Origin: Rhizopus arrhizus
Lineage: Eukaryota; Mucoromycota; Mucoromycetes; Mucorales; Rhizopodaceae
Direction of reading: 5' to 3'
Assembly (NCBI GenBank): GCA_024220505.1
Contig: JAKZZE010000009.1
Span: forward strand, 1,188,001 to 1,252,000
DNA length: 64,000 nucleotides
Shown: positions 35,104 through 47,725 of the stretch, piece after piece
Layout of the letters: each line of letters opens with the position of its first letter
Position numbering within the stretch: the first letter of the stretch is position 1
Notes under the pieces: generated by a model
Seen by the model: only the letters and a program-made list of their open reading frames with translations
Database searches by the model: none
Told to the model about the DNA's origin: nothing
Position numbers and translations under genes: made by a program

Positions 35104-36456
35104 TTAAAGACGTGAGGCATTGCTATCCAATAAAGCTTTGGATGATAAAATCTGTTGAATTTCTTTTGACGAAACACCAAACTCTTTTAATATCTCAATC
35201 GAATGTTTTCCTGGCTGTAAAAAGGTGATTTGGTCAGAATAAGTTGCTCGTTTGGCAGGCGTTCTCGATAAAGCAGGAGCAGGTTGAGGAAACGCCGCTG
35301 TCTTGTCTTTAAATGATAAGACTGGAGTAACACAAGCATCTGAACCTGCAAAGATAGCAATCCATTCATCTTGAGTTCTTGTCGAAAAGACATCTTGTAA
35401 TTTTTGCTTCATTTTTTGCCAATCTTCTTTGTCATGTTGCCTTGGTATATATTCTTCTTTATCAAAACCTAATTTATCTAAAAGACAAGCATAAAATTCT
35501 GGTTCAATGGCACCCCTAACTTCATTCATAAGCTATTGTTATTCTATTTCTTCATTTATTTACACTGCCATATAACGATCATCTTTTGTCTTGTAAGTTT
35601 CATAAAAATGTGCACCACCATCCAGCATATTCTTTCCTCGCTCATCATTCCATACAAGACCATATTTTTGCATTAAGAATGGAAACGTAGCTATATAGGC
35701 TGTACCTGCAGTCTATCAAATTATTAATCTTAATATCATGTCACTTTCCTTACCAAACCGGCATCTATCACTTGCCCTTTTTGAGATTTAACACGTTCGA
35801 AAAGAGCCATAAGGATACCCATAACACACATTAATCCACCACCAGCAAAATCAGCTTTTATTTTTTGGTTTACACTTAAATTATTTTATTCATTTATTTT
35901 TCACTTGCCTAATAAGTTCATTGGATAATATGGATTCTCTCCTTGTCTTCCCATCATCTAAATAATAATAAGCCATTACTTTTTCTCTCACTCTCTCTAT
36001 AGATCACTTACATCAAGGATACCAGAGGTTGCCAAATAATTAATATCATGGCCAGCCGCAGTTGAACCTGATTGACCATAGCCACTTAATCTTGCATAAA
36101 TCAAGCGGGGATTTCTATCCAAAATGATTTCAGGTCCAAGTCCCAAGGTCTCCATGACACCAGGTCGAAATGGATCTAACAAGATGTCTGCTTTTTCACA
36201 CAATTTGATAAATACTTGTTTTGCTTTTGAATCTTTTAAATTCAAAGCAATTGAACGTTTATTTCTATTCAATGTTTTACATCTGTTCACTTTATTGCAG
36301 TGACTATTACCTGACTAATACATCAGTGCTAATAGAACTCATACGATCAATTCTAATAACATTTGCACCAAAATCACTTAAAATCATGCCTGCAAAAGGA
36401 GCAGGAGCGAGACCGGCCATCTCCAAAACTACTAAACCTTTGAGTGGTTGCACCAT
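35104..36456 (-). CDS. Alpha-methylacyl-CoA racemase-like family III CoA transferase
   Basis: Exons on -: 36456-36311, 36264-36012, 35957-35909, 35854-35754, 35712-35564, 35515-35104 (1110 nt, 369 aa). AMACR signatures in order: [119 protein letters not shown] and [10 protein letters not shown]. The His and Asp used for proton exchange lie in GHDINYL and the nearby loop. The family role is epimerising 2-methyl-branched acyl-CoA before peroxisomal/mitochondrial beta-oxidation. The C-terminus ends NASRL, a weak PTS1-like tripeptide at best. The intron after the 49-nt exon starts GC (TTAG|GCAAGT). Confidence 0.93.
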
Positions 36457-36756
36457 TGAAAAAAGAAGGGGGTGGAGAAAAAGAAGAGAAAATTCAGTGA
36501 CCTCATCTTCTTTAGGTATGGGATTTTCAACTCTCTTTTCTCACTCCCTTGTTGCACAAATACATGATGACCTCCCAGATAATTCCGATTGTTAGCATTC
36601 TTTTCAACATTTGCTGTTGTAAAGCAAAAATATTGTCTCTTTAGATAATATCAACCATTCACTTGATCAAAGTAGCCTCTTTTATTCTTTATACGTAAAA
36701 GACTACTACAATAGTGACTATCGTTTGATTTCTGGAAAAACTAAATTTTGTAATAC

Positions 36757-36787
<31 letters not shown>
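36757..36787. repeat. T20-A11 tract in the AMACR/ArfGAP intergenic region
   Basis: A direct T-run to A-run junction. A second one (T9-A9) lies at 36838-36855, touching the ArfGAP start codon. Confidence 0.85.
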
Positions 36788-36854
36788 GGGAAAAGCCTAT
36801 GGAGTCACACAGATTTTCCCACTTTTTTTTCTTTTTCTTTTTTTTTAAAAAAAA

Positions 36855-37640
36855 ATGCGTGAAAAACAATCAAGAGTTACCCAAGAACGTCATGAAAGGA
36901 TATTAAACGAGCTTTGTAAAATAGAAGGAAATAATAAATGTGCAGATTGTTTGACACCAAGTAAATATTAGCAGTAATGATAAAGATGATATTTATATTT
37001 TGGATAGGTCCTCGTTGGGCATCTTACTCACTTGGTATATTTCTCTGTATAAGATGTGCTAGTCTTCACCGTAAAATGGGTACACATATATCTAAAGTGA
37101 AATCAATCAGTATGGATCAGTGGACAGCACAAGAAATACAAGTAATACGATGAATGTAGTCATTTAAATGTATTTAAAAGCTTGTATAGAACATGAAAGA
37201 GAAAGGAGGAAATAATAATGTGAATCAGCAAGTAATATCTGGTAATCATTGTTTGCCTTTAGCTTTAGATGATGATTTGTAAGTGTAATAACATTAGTAT
37301 TCAATTTGCTTATTGTTTAAAAGCGCTTTTGAAAAGTATATAAGAGATAAATGGGAAAAAAGACTATATGAAACAAACAAGGTAAGTAAAATATGGCTAT
37401 AATAGCAGTTAACTCAATTTTGTTTAGCTCAAGATAGATACTCGTCAAGAAACACTGGTGTTTCCTACACCAAGTACAAGTAACAGTACCATGTCATCAA
37501 GTACTTTATTTTCATCTCCCAATCAAATCGATACTGTATTTTCATCACCAAGACAACAGCATTCATTTAATGAAACAAATCCTTTTAAACAAAATACAAA
37601 TCCTTTCTTAATAAAATCATATAATCCATTCTTACAATAA
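36855..37640 (+). CDS. ArfGAP (SMAP/Age2-Gts1 type) with NPF repeats
   Basis: Stimulates GTP hydrolysis by Arf GTPases in vesicle traffic. Exons: 36855-36960, 37008-37141, 37190-37278, 37324-37381, 37428-37640 (600 nt, 199 aa). The zinc finger is CADC then CIRC with 16 residues between, plus the arginine finger in CASLHRKMGTHISKVKSISM. The short Ser/Thr/Pro-rich tail carries three NPF tripeptides (NPFKQN, NPFLIK, NPFLQ), which bind EH-domain endocytic proteins. It is much shorter than Age2 or SMAP, so probably a minimal endocytic ArfGAP. A T9-A9 run leads straight into the ATG. Confidence 0.93.
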
Positions 37641-37693
37641 AACAAAATAAAGGCTATAAATGGTAAAATTACTACTGATGTTGTACAAATAAC

Positions 37694-37731
<38 letters not shown>

Positions 37732-37845
37732 CTGGCAAACAAAACCGCCAATAAATGAGAAACTAAAAATAGTAATGAAAAAAAGTTTCATTTTCTTTCT
37801 TTTTTTTTTACTCTTCTTTTCTTTTTCCCCTTCCTTTTTTTTTGT

Positions 37846-40800
37846 ATGTCTAATCCAATTGCTGACAATGCGGATTATTTTAATGATAGACCACCTAAAG
37901 AAGAAATAAATGTACCGATTGAATTTGACCCTAAAGCACAGTGGCATAAAGTATTTAAGAAACTACATAAATATCATCATGATGATGACGACAATAATGA
38001 TGATGACACAGATAATGACAGTAGTAGTATCAGCAGTAGAACTAATAACAATTATGAAATGCAAAGATTGAATAATAGTAAAATAGAAGATGACGCATTA
38101 CCTTCAGCAGAAGATATGAATCAAGAAAGCAAAACTGATCATTCACTCCAGATTACTACTCACAGTGATAAGAATTATTTTCAGAATCCATTTTCACCTA
38201 CAACTAATAATAGTGACAATATACCAAATGAATCAAATCCAGAAGTAAAAAGAAATTGGGGAAAAACATTGGATAAAGTGCGTTTGATTGCCAATATGCA
38301 TACATTACCACAGAAGAAATCGAGTGACCTTGAAAGACCATCGCTATTCAATCAATTACCTTCTTTATCACCTTTCTATCCACCCTTGTTTGATCCACCA
38401 TTTATCGCATTATCAAAGGATGAGCATGGAAACCCTTGGGTAAGTCTCGAAAAGAACGTGAATTGTCGCTTATTGTTTTCATTAGCCACCTGTTTTACTT
38501 CCTTTTTTAAAAGTGAGTTTATATATTTTATACACCAGTCTTATTGCTTGCTTATTATCTTCATAGGTAGCTATTACTGATTCGGAATTGAATACACAAG
38601 GTATCAATCAGTGGATCTTTCGTATCGAATTACAATATGGCGATATCAAATGGGTCATTAAACGTACCATCGCTGACTTTATCAATTTACACTACACACT
38701 CAAATTTAAAGGACGCATCAGTGATGCTGTTCCCAATCCGCCCAATTTCCCTAGTCAATTCGAAAGCTGGTTATCTTCAGCCAAGGGAACAATCATTCCA
38801 GAGGATCAAGAACGTGGTGCAGAGAAATATCAAATTGCATTCAAACGTCGTATCGCACTCACTCAATACTTGCAAAAATTACTTTTAAGAGCACATATGA
38901 AGGCCAATTATGATTTATGTGAATTCTTTGAAATATCAGCAGTCAGCATTGTGGAGGACATGGGCTGGAAGGGCAAGGAGGGCTACTTGGAAAATAAGGT
39001 TAATTTTGTTGTACCGCGTTTGTGTCATGTGTGGAAACCACATCTTTGGAACAAACAGTGGGTCATCCTTCGTGATTCTTATGTGGCCTTTATTTCAGAT
39101 GTGGTATCCACTTCAGTAGATGATGTGTTTTTATTTGATAAATCCTTAATGGTGCAAACTAAAAAACCAGGCCTGTTTGGTAAATATCATAATCATATCA
39201 CATTGGAAAATCATTTTCGACGTATCGAAATCAAAGGCAGCCGTCGTGAGGTAGAAGAGTGGAGAGAGAGTATTCAACGTGTGTTGGATAACAGTCCGTG
39301 GATCAAAAACCATCGGTTTGGATCATTTGCGCCCGTTCGACATGATGCCAAGGTGAATTGGTTTATTGATGCTGAAGATCATTTTAATGCAGTGGGTGAG
39401 GCTATTTTATCTGCAAAATCAGAAATATATATTGCTGATTGGTGGTTATCCCCTGAGCTGGTATATGATGTTACACTGGAAGAGAAATAAAAGGCTAACT
39501 ATAGGATGGCATAGTACCTTCGAAGACCCCCTGAAAAGAATCAAGAATTTAGAATCGATAGATTATTGAAAAGAAAGGCAGAAGAAGGTGTCAAGATTTA
39601 TATCATTGTGTACAAAGAAATGGCTGTGGCATTGACCATTAGTTCTGCTCACACAAAAACTTGGTTACAAGGATTACATAAAAATATCGTTGGTAACTTT
39701 TTTTTTTTTTTTTTTTTTTTTTCCAAGTCAATATATATACTGACTTGTTTTTAGTTGTTAGACATCCTGATCATCGTTCAATTGATAATAATGTGTTATT
39801 TTGGTCACACCATGAAGTAAGTACGACTTGCGATAACATGTGTTTTTGTATTGATCTAAAAAGTAGAAAATGGTGATTGTAGACAATCGATTAGCCTTTA
39901 TTGGTGGTCTCGATTTATGTTGGGGGTAAAGACTGACCATATTTCTACTTAAGAAGACTAATCGTTTTGTATGTATAGTCGATATGATACACATTCACAC
40001 AGAATCACAGATTATCCAGCAAAAGGACATTTGCATGAAATATTCCCTGGACAAGACTATTCAAATCCAAGAGTCAAAGACTTTTTAAGCGGTAGGAAAA
40101 GAACAGATTGTCAACTAAATCAACTCATACTTTCGCTTAGTTACCCAATATAATCTGACACTAGTTGATCGTCAAGTCACTCCTCGTATGCCTTGGCATG
40201 ATATGACGGTTGGCATGGTAAAGATAAAATAGTTTATATTCAATGTCAACCAACGATTGCTTTAGGTAGGACCTATAGCTCGAGACGTAGCCAGACACTT
40301 TATTCAACGATGGAATTTTTTAAAAGCAAGCAAAGGCATGCACCGACCCAACGTGCCCTTTTTGATGCCCAAAGGTGAATACGTTGCAGCGCGTGACGAG
40401 AGTCTGTTCAAGGGTACCTGTCGCGTTCAACTCCTTCGCAGCTCATCTCAATGGTCATCAGGCATCACACGCGAGCATTCCATCTATAACGCCTACATGG
40501 AATGCATCAGTAAATCCAAGCATTTCATTTACATTGAAAACCAATTCTTTATTAGTACCACCAAGGAGGATAAGCTACTGCGAAACAAGATTGCTCAGGC
40601 GATTGTCGAGCGGATCAAGCGTGCACACAAAAACAAGGAAAATTACAAGGTTTTTATTCTTATCCCTTTGATTCCAGCGTTTGAAGGTGATTTGGCTTCC
40701 AGTAATGCCTCAGCTGCATTGAACGTGATGCACTTTCAGTACCTCACCATCTCTAGAGGAGGAAGCTCGATTGTAGAAAAGTTGAAGGAAGCAGGAATTG

Positions 40801-41881
40801 AACCATCTGATTATATTGGATGGTATAGTTTGAGAAATTGGGATAAATTGGTGCCTACCAAAAACAGACAACCCAGTTCTGAGACATTGCCTAATCCTCC
40901 TACAACTGTACCTAAAGAAGGAGGGTCATCGACAGGTGGTGTGCCTCCTGTACCTGCTCACTTGGTAAACTCACATCAGCTTCATTCTGAAAAAGAACAT
41001 GATCCACCTTTGCCAAAGACACCAACAGAGGGAAATGGAAAGGATGAAGAGGATGGAAGAGAATATTTTGTGAGTGAGTTGGTTTATATTCATGATAAGC
41101 TTTTGATTGTGGATGACCGCATTGTTCTTGTTGGTTCAGGTATATCATTGTCTTTTTTTAAGAACTTTTGATCATTTACATCTTATTAGCCAATATCAAC
41201 GACCGTTCACAGTTGGGTAATCGTGATAGTGAAGTAGCCATGCTGATTGAAGATACAGAAATGATACCTTCTTTCATGGACGGCAAAGAATACAAGGCAT
41301 CCAAATTTGCACACTCACTTCGCATGCAGCTCTTTAAAGAACATCTTGGTTTACTCGATTTCAAAAATTGGAACCAACTCTTGCAAGACGGCCAAGCTGA
41401 TGTCAAGATTGAACTAGAGGACCACCATCATGATACCCACAAGCCTGTTACAGATCAAGAAATTGAGAAATGTGAGCAAGCAGGCCCCAGTGCAGTCTTG
41501 AACCAAGCCAAGCGATCGGGAGATGAACCTGATGTGAATTTAGAGGCAGCTCGTGTCTTGGATCCCTTGGCACCACATTGCTTTTATAATATTTGGAACA
41601 GGACAGCGAGGGAGAACACGTTGATTTATCGTAAACTGTTTCGGTGTGTACCTGATGATACAGTTCATACGTTTGAACAGCATCGTAAATTCGTGCCTGA
41701 TCCTGCAAAGATACCACACGGTCATATAGCTGATCCCAACCTGCATGGCCAAGATATCATGAAGGAGTTATTGACAGTTCGAGGCCACTTGGTACAATTT
41801 CCTTATAATTATTTAAAAGATGAAAATATGCTTGGATCATTGATAAGAGAAACAGTGACACCAATGACTATTTTTACATAA
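37846..41881 (+). CDS. Phospholipase D1 (PX-PH-HKD-HKD)
   Basis: Hydrolyses phosphatidylcholine to phosphatidic acid; the fungal homologue is SPO14/PLD1. Exons: 37846-38439, 38567-39460, 39515-39692, 39755-39816, 39867-39925, 39979-40091, 40141-40217, 40266-41139, 41190-41881 (3543 nt, 1180 aa). A disordered, Asp/Asn/His-rich N-terminus (about 1-180) precedes the PX domain (FRIELQYGDIKWVIKRTIAD) and the PH domain (LWNKQWVILRDSYVAFISD, IKGSRREVEEW). HKD1 is HHEKMVIVDNRLAFIGG and HKD2 is IHDKLLIVDDRIVLVGSAN, both complete. A variable loop (EGGSSTGGVPPVPAH) lies between them. An intron falls inside HKD1, just after HHE. It converges on the kinase, with 68 bp between stops. Confidence 0.96.
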
Positions 41882-41949
41882 TATTGACGTCAAACAAAAA
41901 TTTATTTACAAAAATAGAATAAAAAGAAAACTTTTATTTATAGTAAAAT

Positions 41950-43101
41950 TTAGAGCCACCAGGATTCACCACTGTGAGCAAACATATCTACATCTTCATC
42001 ATTTGTATCGAAAATATGAGGTTGATCAAATTCAACTGCTGCCTTTTGCTGCTGTTCTTCTTCTTCTACCATATCAGCCCAAGACATACCACCACCGCTG
42101 AAGAAAGCAGAATCATAAGAGTTGACATTGGTTTGTTTAGTAGCAGTAGGAATAGAAACAAGACCAACAGGTACTTCTTGTTCTTCAGATACATAAAGGT
42201 GATCAATTGTTAAGAATTGTTCCTTGAGGACAGCAACTGAGGGACGATCAGAACCATTGATAGTCAAGGCAGATTGTAACCAACGAAGAGTAGCTGATGA
42301 GAGTTCAGGAAACAAATGGTTTTTCAACATGGCAGGGTTTCGTGTGAATTCATGGTAAGCGGGATCTGAGTGAGAGGCTTCTTGCCATGGGTTTCTGCCA
42401 AACATTAAAGCCAATAGTAAGACACCAAGGGACCAAGCATCTGAAGCAGCAGCATCATAAGGAACCAAATCAGTACCGTCATCAAAGTGTTCAGGAGCAA
42501 GATAAGAGGCAGATCCACAACCAAATTCCATCGAATATCGTTCACGTGTGGCCAAACCAAAATCAGCTACCTTACAGTAGAGCTCATCATCATCCTCATC
42601 TTGCTGCTTTAACAAGATATTCTCCAGCTTCAGATCTCGATGATAGACACCTTGAGAGTGCATATGCTCCACTGCATCCAGTATTTGATGAAACCAAGTC
42701 TTGACCAGACCTTCTTCACGTACAAAATTAATTTCTTGATCCTTGATGACAAAATCAAAGAGATCACCTTGATCACAGAGTTCCATGATCATATAAAGAT
42801 AATCTTGATCTTGAATGAGACGATGAAGGGCAAGTAGATGAGGATGTTTAAGTTGAGATTGAATATCCATTTCGAGTTGCTGAAGTTGAAGTTGCTGCAG
42901 GTCTGCGGACTTGGCCAGAATCTTGACGGCTACGTAACTATTATCCTTTAGAGATTGACCGAGGAATAGGCAACCATAAGCACCATGACCGAGTATTTCG
43001 AGTAGTTGATATTCTTTATCGATTACTTTATCAACAAAGGAAGAAGCGAGTTGAGACCAATAGGCCTCATCTTTAGTTGAGGATGTACTTGTGTTAACCA
43101 T
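41950..43101 (-). CDS. Ser/Thr protein kinase, Ran1/Ksp1-like
   Basis: Intronless, 383 aa. Complete kinase domain about 30-310: glycine loop LGHGAYGCLFLG, VAVKILAK lysine, catalytic loop YHRDLKLENILL, DFGLATRE, activation segment FGCGSASYLAPEHF, and DAWSLGVLLLALMFGRNPW. FGCGSASYLAPE is characteristic of the fission yeast Ran1(Pat1) and budding yeast Ksp1/Sks1/Vhs1 group, which controls nutrient response and meiotic entry. The tail is acidic with SWADMVEEEE and ends GESWWL. Group-level assignment is fairly sure; no specific orthologue is claimed. Introns are absent although neighbours have many. Confidence 0.88.
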   Translation of the reverse strand: MVNTSTSSTKDEAYWSQLASSFVDKVIDKEYQLLEILGHGAYGCLFLGQSLKDNSYVAVKILAKSADLQQLQLQQLEMDIQSQLKHPHLLALHRLIQDQDYLYMIMELCDQGDLFDFVIKDQEINFVREEGLVKTWFHQILDAVEHMHSQGVYHRDLKLENILLKQQDEDDDELYCKVADFGLATRERYSMEFGCGSASYLAPEHFDDGTDLVPYDAAASDAWSLGVLLLALMFGRNPWQEASHSDPAYHEFTRNPAMLKNHLFPELSSATLRWLQSALTINGSDRPSVAVLKEQFLTIDHLYVSEEQEVPVGLVSIPTATKQTNVNSYDSAFFSGGGMSWADMVEEEEQQQKAAVEFDQPHIFDTNDEDVDMFAHSGESWWL

Positions 43102-43632
43102 TTGATATTTAGATATATTTAAAGTGTGCTTTATAGTGAAATAGAGTAATGTTGAGTCGAGAGATAAGACAAGTTAAACATGTTTATGAATGATAGTGAC
43201 ATGGATTGTGATAGCATAGGGTGTCCTTTTTTTTGGTTTCTTTTTCTTTCTTGATAAAGAATCAAGTGTTTAGAATGACATATTGAATAAAGTATATAAA
43301 TTACAAATAAAATAAAATAAAAAGAGAGAGGGTTTAAGAAAAAGAAAGAAAGGATGAGTAAAAGAAAAAATGGAAAAAAAAGGGCAATGCGTATTTATAT
43401 AGTTTTTTTTTATTCTCGTGCTTTCCATTGGTTTATCATCCAATTATAAAATGACGTTATTCCAAATTGAGTAATTTTCAAAAATGTGTGAAAAAAAATG
43501 TATGTGAATTTTATTGGTCAATATCGCTGTATTGCAAATTATTGCCTTTGAATGACTCAAAATAACGAATATAATGCAACTGTATTTCCCTTGCGGACTC
43601 CCGTTTCTCCCGTTCATAGATGAAACACTCTA
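43102..43632. other. Kinase promoter / SFM1 3' region
   Basis: About 530 bp, purine-rich at 43300-43385 and otherwise AT-rich. No gene visible. Confidence 0.5.
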
Positions 43633-44400
43633 TTAAAAATCAAGGGTCATTTCATTATCCTTTTTGAGTAGCTCTAACATGCCAGGAGGCATCAACGGTT
43701 TCTTAATTTCCTTTTGTTCTCCATCCTTTGTTTTTACTGTCTTCTTTTCTGCAATATATCTAAATGGCATAGTAACAGACTCATTACGAGAAAAGAAGAT
43801 TTCTGGATAATCAATAAATGGAATCTCCTCAAAGGGAACTAAAGAGAAAGGGGGGGAGGGTTCATATTAATAATTAAACCAATTAAAAACATTTTTTTCA
43901 CATACTTTTATCTTCAACAATAATCTTTGTCACATTCACTGCTGTATCTGTCGTCATTTGAAGTGGTCCAAGTCGTCTACCTTCAAATCCTAATTTACGT
44001 AATTCACCCGTACGATCTATAGGGGCTTATTGTTAATATTGCTTTTTTTTTATTGTTGTACATCATATTTACCACGAGGAGGATGATCTCCTAAAATACC
44101 ACCAAATAGGAAATATTTGAATTTTTCTCCATCTTCAGGCTTTAATTCTGAGGAGGCTCCAGGATCTAATAAACAAATCTCTTCCTTTTTGACTCCAGGT
44201 AAATTCAACACGTCTAATTGAAAGCAATTGGCTGACTTGAGTTCTTCTGGCATACCTTCGTTAAGACACTTGTCAGTCAAGGAAGTAAAATACAGGTGAT
44301 CAGGTCCAATGTTGGATAACATGTGTTTATATTCTAAAGAACACCACTCATGAATGGCATCTTCCATATGTTCAATAATATAAGAGCGTTTAGTAGACAT
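43633..44400 (-). CDS. SFM1: SPOUT protein-arginine methyltransferase SFM1
   Basis: SAM-dependent enzyme that methylates an arginine of ribosomal protein uS3 in yeast. Exons on -: 44400-44073, 44025-43906, 43838-43633 (654 nt, 217 aa; yeast 213). The match to yeast is collinear: SYIIEHMEDAIHEWCSLEYK, LLDPGASSELKPEDGEKF, YFLFGGILGDHPPR (knot region), LGPLQMTTDTAVNVTKII, IPFIDYPEIFFSRNESVTMP and PPGMLELLKKD. It was formerly annotated as DUF431. All SAM-binding knot elements are present. Confidence 0.93.
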
Positions 44401-44841
44401 GATTAATAATAACAAAAAAAAAAAGATAGGAATAAGCAAACAAACAAAAAAAAAAGTTTTATTTAGTGACTTTTTTTTTGACATGTCTTATTTGGATGTG
44501 AAGAAACCTGGTATCAGCTAAAGAGCATTAGGGAGTCTATTTTCTATTTGCATCATTTGTACATGAACCACATAATCAGTGGATTTAAAAGGCATTTATA
44601 ATAACGTCATTAAGCATAGATAGTTTTAAAGCATCCTTGATCGATGCTTGTCCAAATCTCAAAGACATTCTTTGTATTCTCATGTCTTTAGTAAACGTCG
44701 TAGATGTTTTAGTAATCTTTCCATGAAAAAAAAAAAAGAAACTACGCTCAATTCTATGATTTGAAATTAAAAAAAAAAACAAAGCCTATAGAAAATTTTA
44801 TTGAGTATAATCTTCTCTATTTTCCTTTTACTCTTGTCAAC
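44401..44841. other. Spacer between SFM1 and VAC7
   Basis: About 440 bp with poly(A/T) runs at 44415-44475 and 44727-44782. A 65-codon frame on - (44585-44782) has no motif and is not called. Confidence 0.5.
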
Positions 44842-46480
44842 TTATGATCCCTCAATAGGAGAAGGATCATCACAAATTGATTTCTCGGGTATAGCAACAT
44901 TGTCAGATATCTGACCCGAAGATGGGTCAACACTTGCCATTTTACATACACGTACAGTATGTAACTGTGACAAGATGAGAGGGAATGGTGTCATTTGATA
45001 TTTGAGTACTCCGCGTATAGTTAATTCATAAGGATAACGAATCAATAATGACCTATGTATTAAAAAATTGAGGATTTTTCAGCTTGTTACTGTTTTTTTT
45101 TTCTTCTTCTTTACCATCGTTCATTGCCAGTATTGTCATCTTTAGTCGAGCCTGGTGTCTTGATTCGAATTTGACTGGTAGCTATACTTTCTTTAGAGCT
45201 CAAAAAGGTACCTGCTTCGTAAATTAAAGGATCTTCAAGATGATAGATTGTTCCAAGGAACTCTGCAGGATCCGCACCAGAAAGGGTGATGTTATTAAGC
45301 GAGGTTGGGACATAATGACTAGAAGCAAATACGCTAAATGAGGCAGTTGTCATTGTGATAGTCCACCAGTTACTATTGCTATTTATAGTATTGTCAATTC
45401 AGTGTTCTGCCCCCCTTTTTTTAATACTTGCCTAGCTCGAACGTGTAAATTGAATATCAGCTCTTTTTGAGTACCTAATACATTCGAGATACTCACTACT
45501 TCTACATCATTTAGTGGACTAGCACAGATCAAGACAAGGGACCAAGTGAAGCAGAATGTCAATATGATTGCAACCACTATATATAAACATGTCAACCAAT
45601 TTCGTCTGCTAAAGGGCAATGTTTAGTTTTATTATCCTATTCGAGTATATCACTCCTTTTTCTAACCTTCTTGAATGATTACTAACTGGCTTCCTTCTAC
45701 GTGCCTGTCTAAACGAATAGTCTTCATCTCCACTTTGATGAGTATGCTGAGAACAATAAAATGTATTGTACAAAGGTCTAATCTTTCTAGTGTTTATTTC
45801 CTTGATGGACGGTGGTATCTCAGAGATGGTGGTTCTCAACATAGGGTGCCTTGATGATAGCTTTTCTCCATAGATCGCACTATTGGCAGCAGCAGATGAT
45901 TCACACCCATCCGTATCTGTAGAAGAATAGTAATAATAAGGATGCTGTTGCTGATAAAAAGGGTAGTTGTAATGGTGATCAGGATCGAAATTCCAGTTGG
46001 CATGTTTTGGTTTATCCCGATAAACGTAGGCTTCTAAATCGTCTGAATCTATTCTCAATGATTAGTTCGTGTTAACGGGGTTTTTTTTTGGATTTGGTAA
46101 ACCTTCAGCATCCATAACTGCATCACTCAAATTTTGTGCAAAAATATCTGTTGGGTTTACAAAACTACTTGAAAGGTTTGATTTCTTTTTCTTTCGTTTT
46201 AAGGACCTTGTAGATTCACTAGCTGATATAGCGCCCTAGAGAGAATAAGCTTTGTTAATAACAAAAAGGAGAAGGAAGATGGGAAATATAAAAAAAAAAA
46301 ATATATGTTACAAACAGTTAATGGGGTTGCTTGTTGTTCTGGAAATACCGCATTCTCAACAATAAGTTGCCTACTCTCTTTACTTGGTTTTACAGTTGGT
46401 AAAACTGAGTTACGGGAAATACTTTTTCTTAGTGTTGGTGTGGGTATTTTATTGTCTTCAATAGAACAAATGGAGCTCAT
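44842..46480 (-). CDS. VAC7: Vacuolar segregation protein Vac7-like
   Basis: Membrane regulator of the PI(3,5)P2 kinase Fab1 at the vacuole. Exons on -: 46480-46316, 46235-46103, 46048-45667, 45608-45432, 45372-45115, 45052-44842 (1326 nt, 441 aa). The N-terminal half is disordered, with a basic SLKRKKKKSN patch and DSDDLEAYVYRDKP, a conserved Vac7 motif. A Tyr/His/Pro stretch (HHYNYPFYQQQHPYYYYSS) precedes one transmembrane helix (CLYIVVAIILTFCFTWSLVL). The lumenal C-terminal domain has ASNWWTITMTTASFSVFASS, GADPAEFLGTIYHLEDPL and LLIRYPYELTIRGVLKYQM. Shorter than yeast Vac7 (1165 aa). Intron 4 starts GC (CTAG|GCAAGT). Confidence 0.87.
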
Positions 46481-46595
46481 TACACGTAAAGATAAAAAAA
46501 AAAAAATAGAAGAAAAAAATAACAAGATTCAGGGCCATGCCACATGTGCGACATTTTAATAAGCAAACATGTACGCACATATAAAACATTACTTC

Positions 46596-47522
46596 CTACC
46601 AACCAAATCCTTGTGCCTGAGCCTGTTGTTCCTGTTGATCTTCTTTAAATGCGGCTAAGCCAACCAAAATACCAGCAACAAAAAATACAAGACTGATAAT
46701 AAACCAAAAGATACCCCACACTCGACTTGACATACAGGAACCACATACTTGAGCAAACTTTGCAGCATCCGACTCATGCAACTTTCTAAATACTAAATCA
46801 TCTAAAATATCCCATAAACAGTATAAACATGACATCACACCAACAAACAGTACAAAATATTTTAGCCCTGCGCCGTGTGCCAACCACCAGAGGAAGATCA
46901 TGACACCGATGAATAACAAGCCAATACCTCGCGTCAGCCAGTTTTTAGCCCACCATAAAGTAAACAATAAACAGACGCCTAAAATGATGGAAGCAATTTT
47001 AGAAGCGAGTATGTTGAACCCACACATAACAAGTATGGCTCCTATGAGTGATGAACCAAGATAACCAGCAGGTAGTGTACACATCGGAATACCACCTCTC
47101 TATGGAATCAATTGTTAAATTGTTAACACTCGATTTCTCTTTTATTTCTACCTTTTTATTCTTACCATTCGAGTAACACCTCCTTCATCTGGATCTATTT
47201 CAATTGATTCTATTTTAGCACAAGTCAAACAGCCTATAAAAGCATGCGAGAACTCATGTAAACCAACTGTGAGTAGCTATAGAATGTTATTTTTAATCCA
47301 ATGTTTTTATTTATATCATTTGTTTACCTTAAAAGGTGACAAGACAATCTTGGCTATCGGCATATTCCATAATACCAAAATGGCAGCTGTGTAGACTCCA
47401 ATAATAATAAGTGTTATTTTTTGATCTTGTGTTGGTGTCAAACTGCTTGTTGCCGCTTCAGCTACCGCTTGTCTTGCTACTAAATATCGCTCATAGCTAT
47501 TGTATTCTAATACAGGTGCCAT
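46596..47522 (-). CDS. M50-like integral-membrane metalloprotease
   Basis: Exons on -: 47522-47328, 47276-47166, 47099-46596 (810 nt, 269 aa). After one hydrophobic segment (ITLIIIGVYTAAILVLWNMP) comes the zinc motif HEFSH in LLTVGLHEFSHAFIGCL, then CAKIESIEIDPDEGGVTRM and LPAGYLGSSLIGAILVMCGF. At least five further membrane helices follow (LFTLWWAK, IGVMIFLWWLAHG, YFVLFVGVMSCLYCLW, IFWFIISLVFFVAGILVGL), then a Gln-rich tail. This is the pattern of the M50B-like family found across fungi, whose substrates are unknown. The Asp-containing third ligand is not identified with certainty, so activity is inferred only. Confidence 0.8.
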
Positions 47523-47725
47523 TTTTATTTTAAATTAAAAAGAAGACAAAAAAAAACAATAAATAGAATTTTTTTTTAAAAAAAAAAAGAAAAGGCTTCC
47601 AAATATATAATTTTTTGGTACCTTTTTTTTTATTGTTTTCCTTGGCTTTTTGGCTATTTAAACGAATCATCATAGTTTCTATAAATAGTAGTCAAGGCAA
47701 ATAACATCGGAGATTGACTCCTTTT

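Noticed and set aside
36284..36310. 28-nt intron in the AMACR gene ending at about 36283
   Set aside because: Too short to splice; a 46-nt intron ending at 36265 gives the conserved [11 protein letters not shown].
37672..37947. Lys-rich frame on - and other homopolymer frames
   Set aside because: Translation of poly(T) and T-rich leader DNA upstream of PLD.
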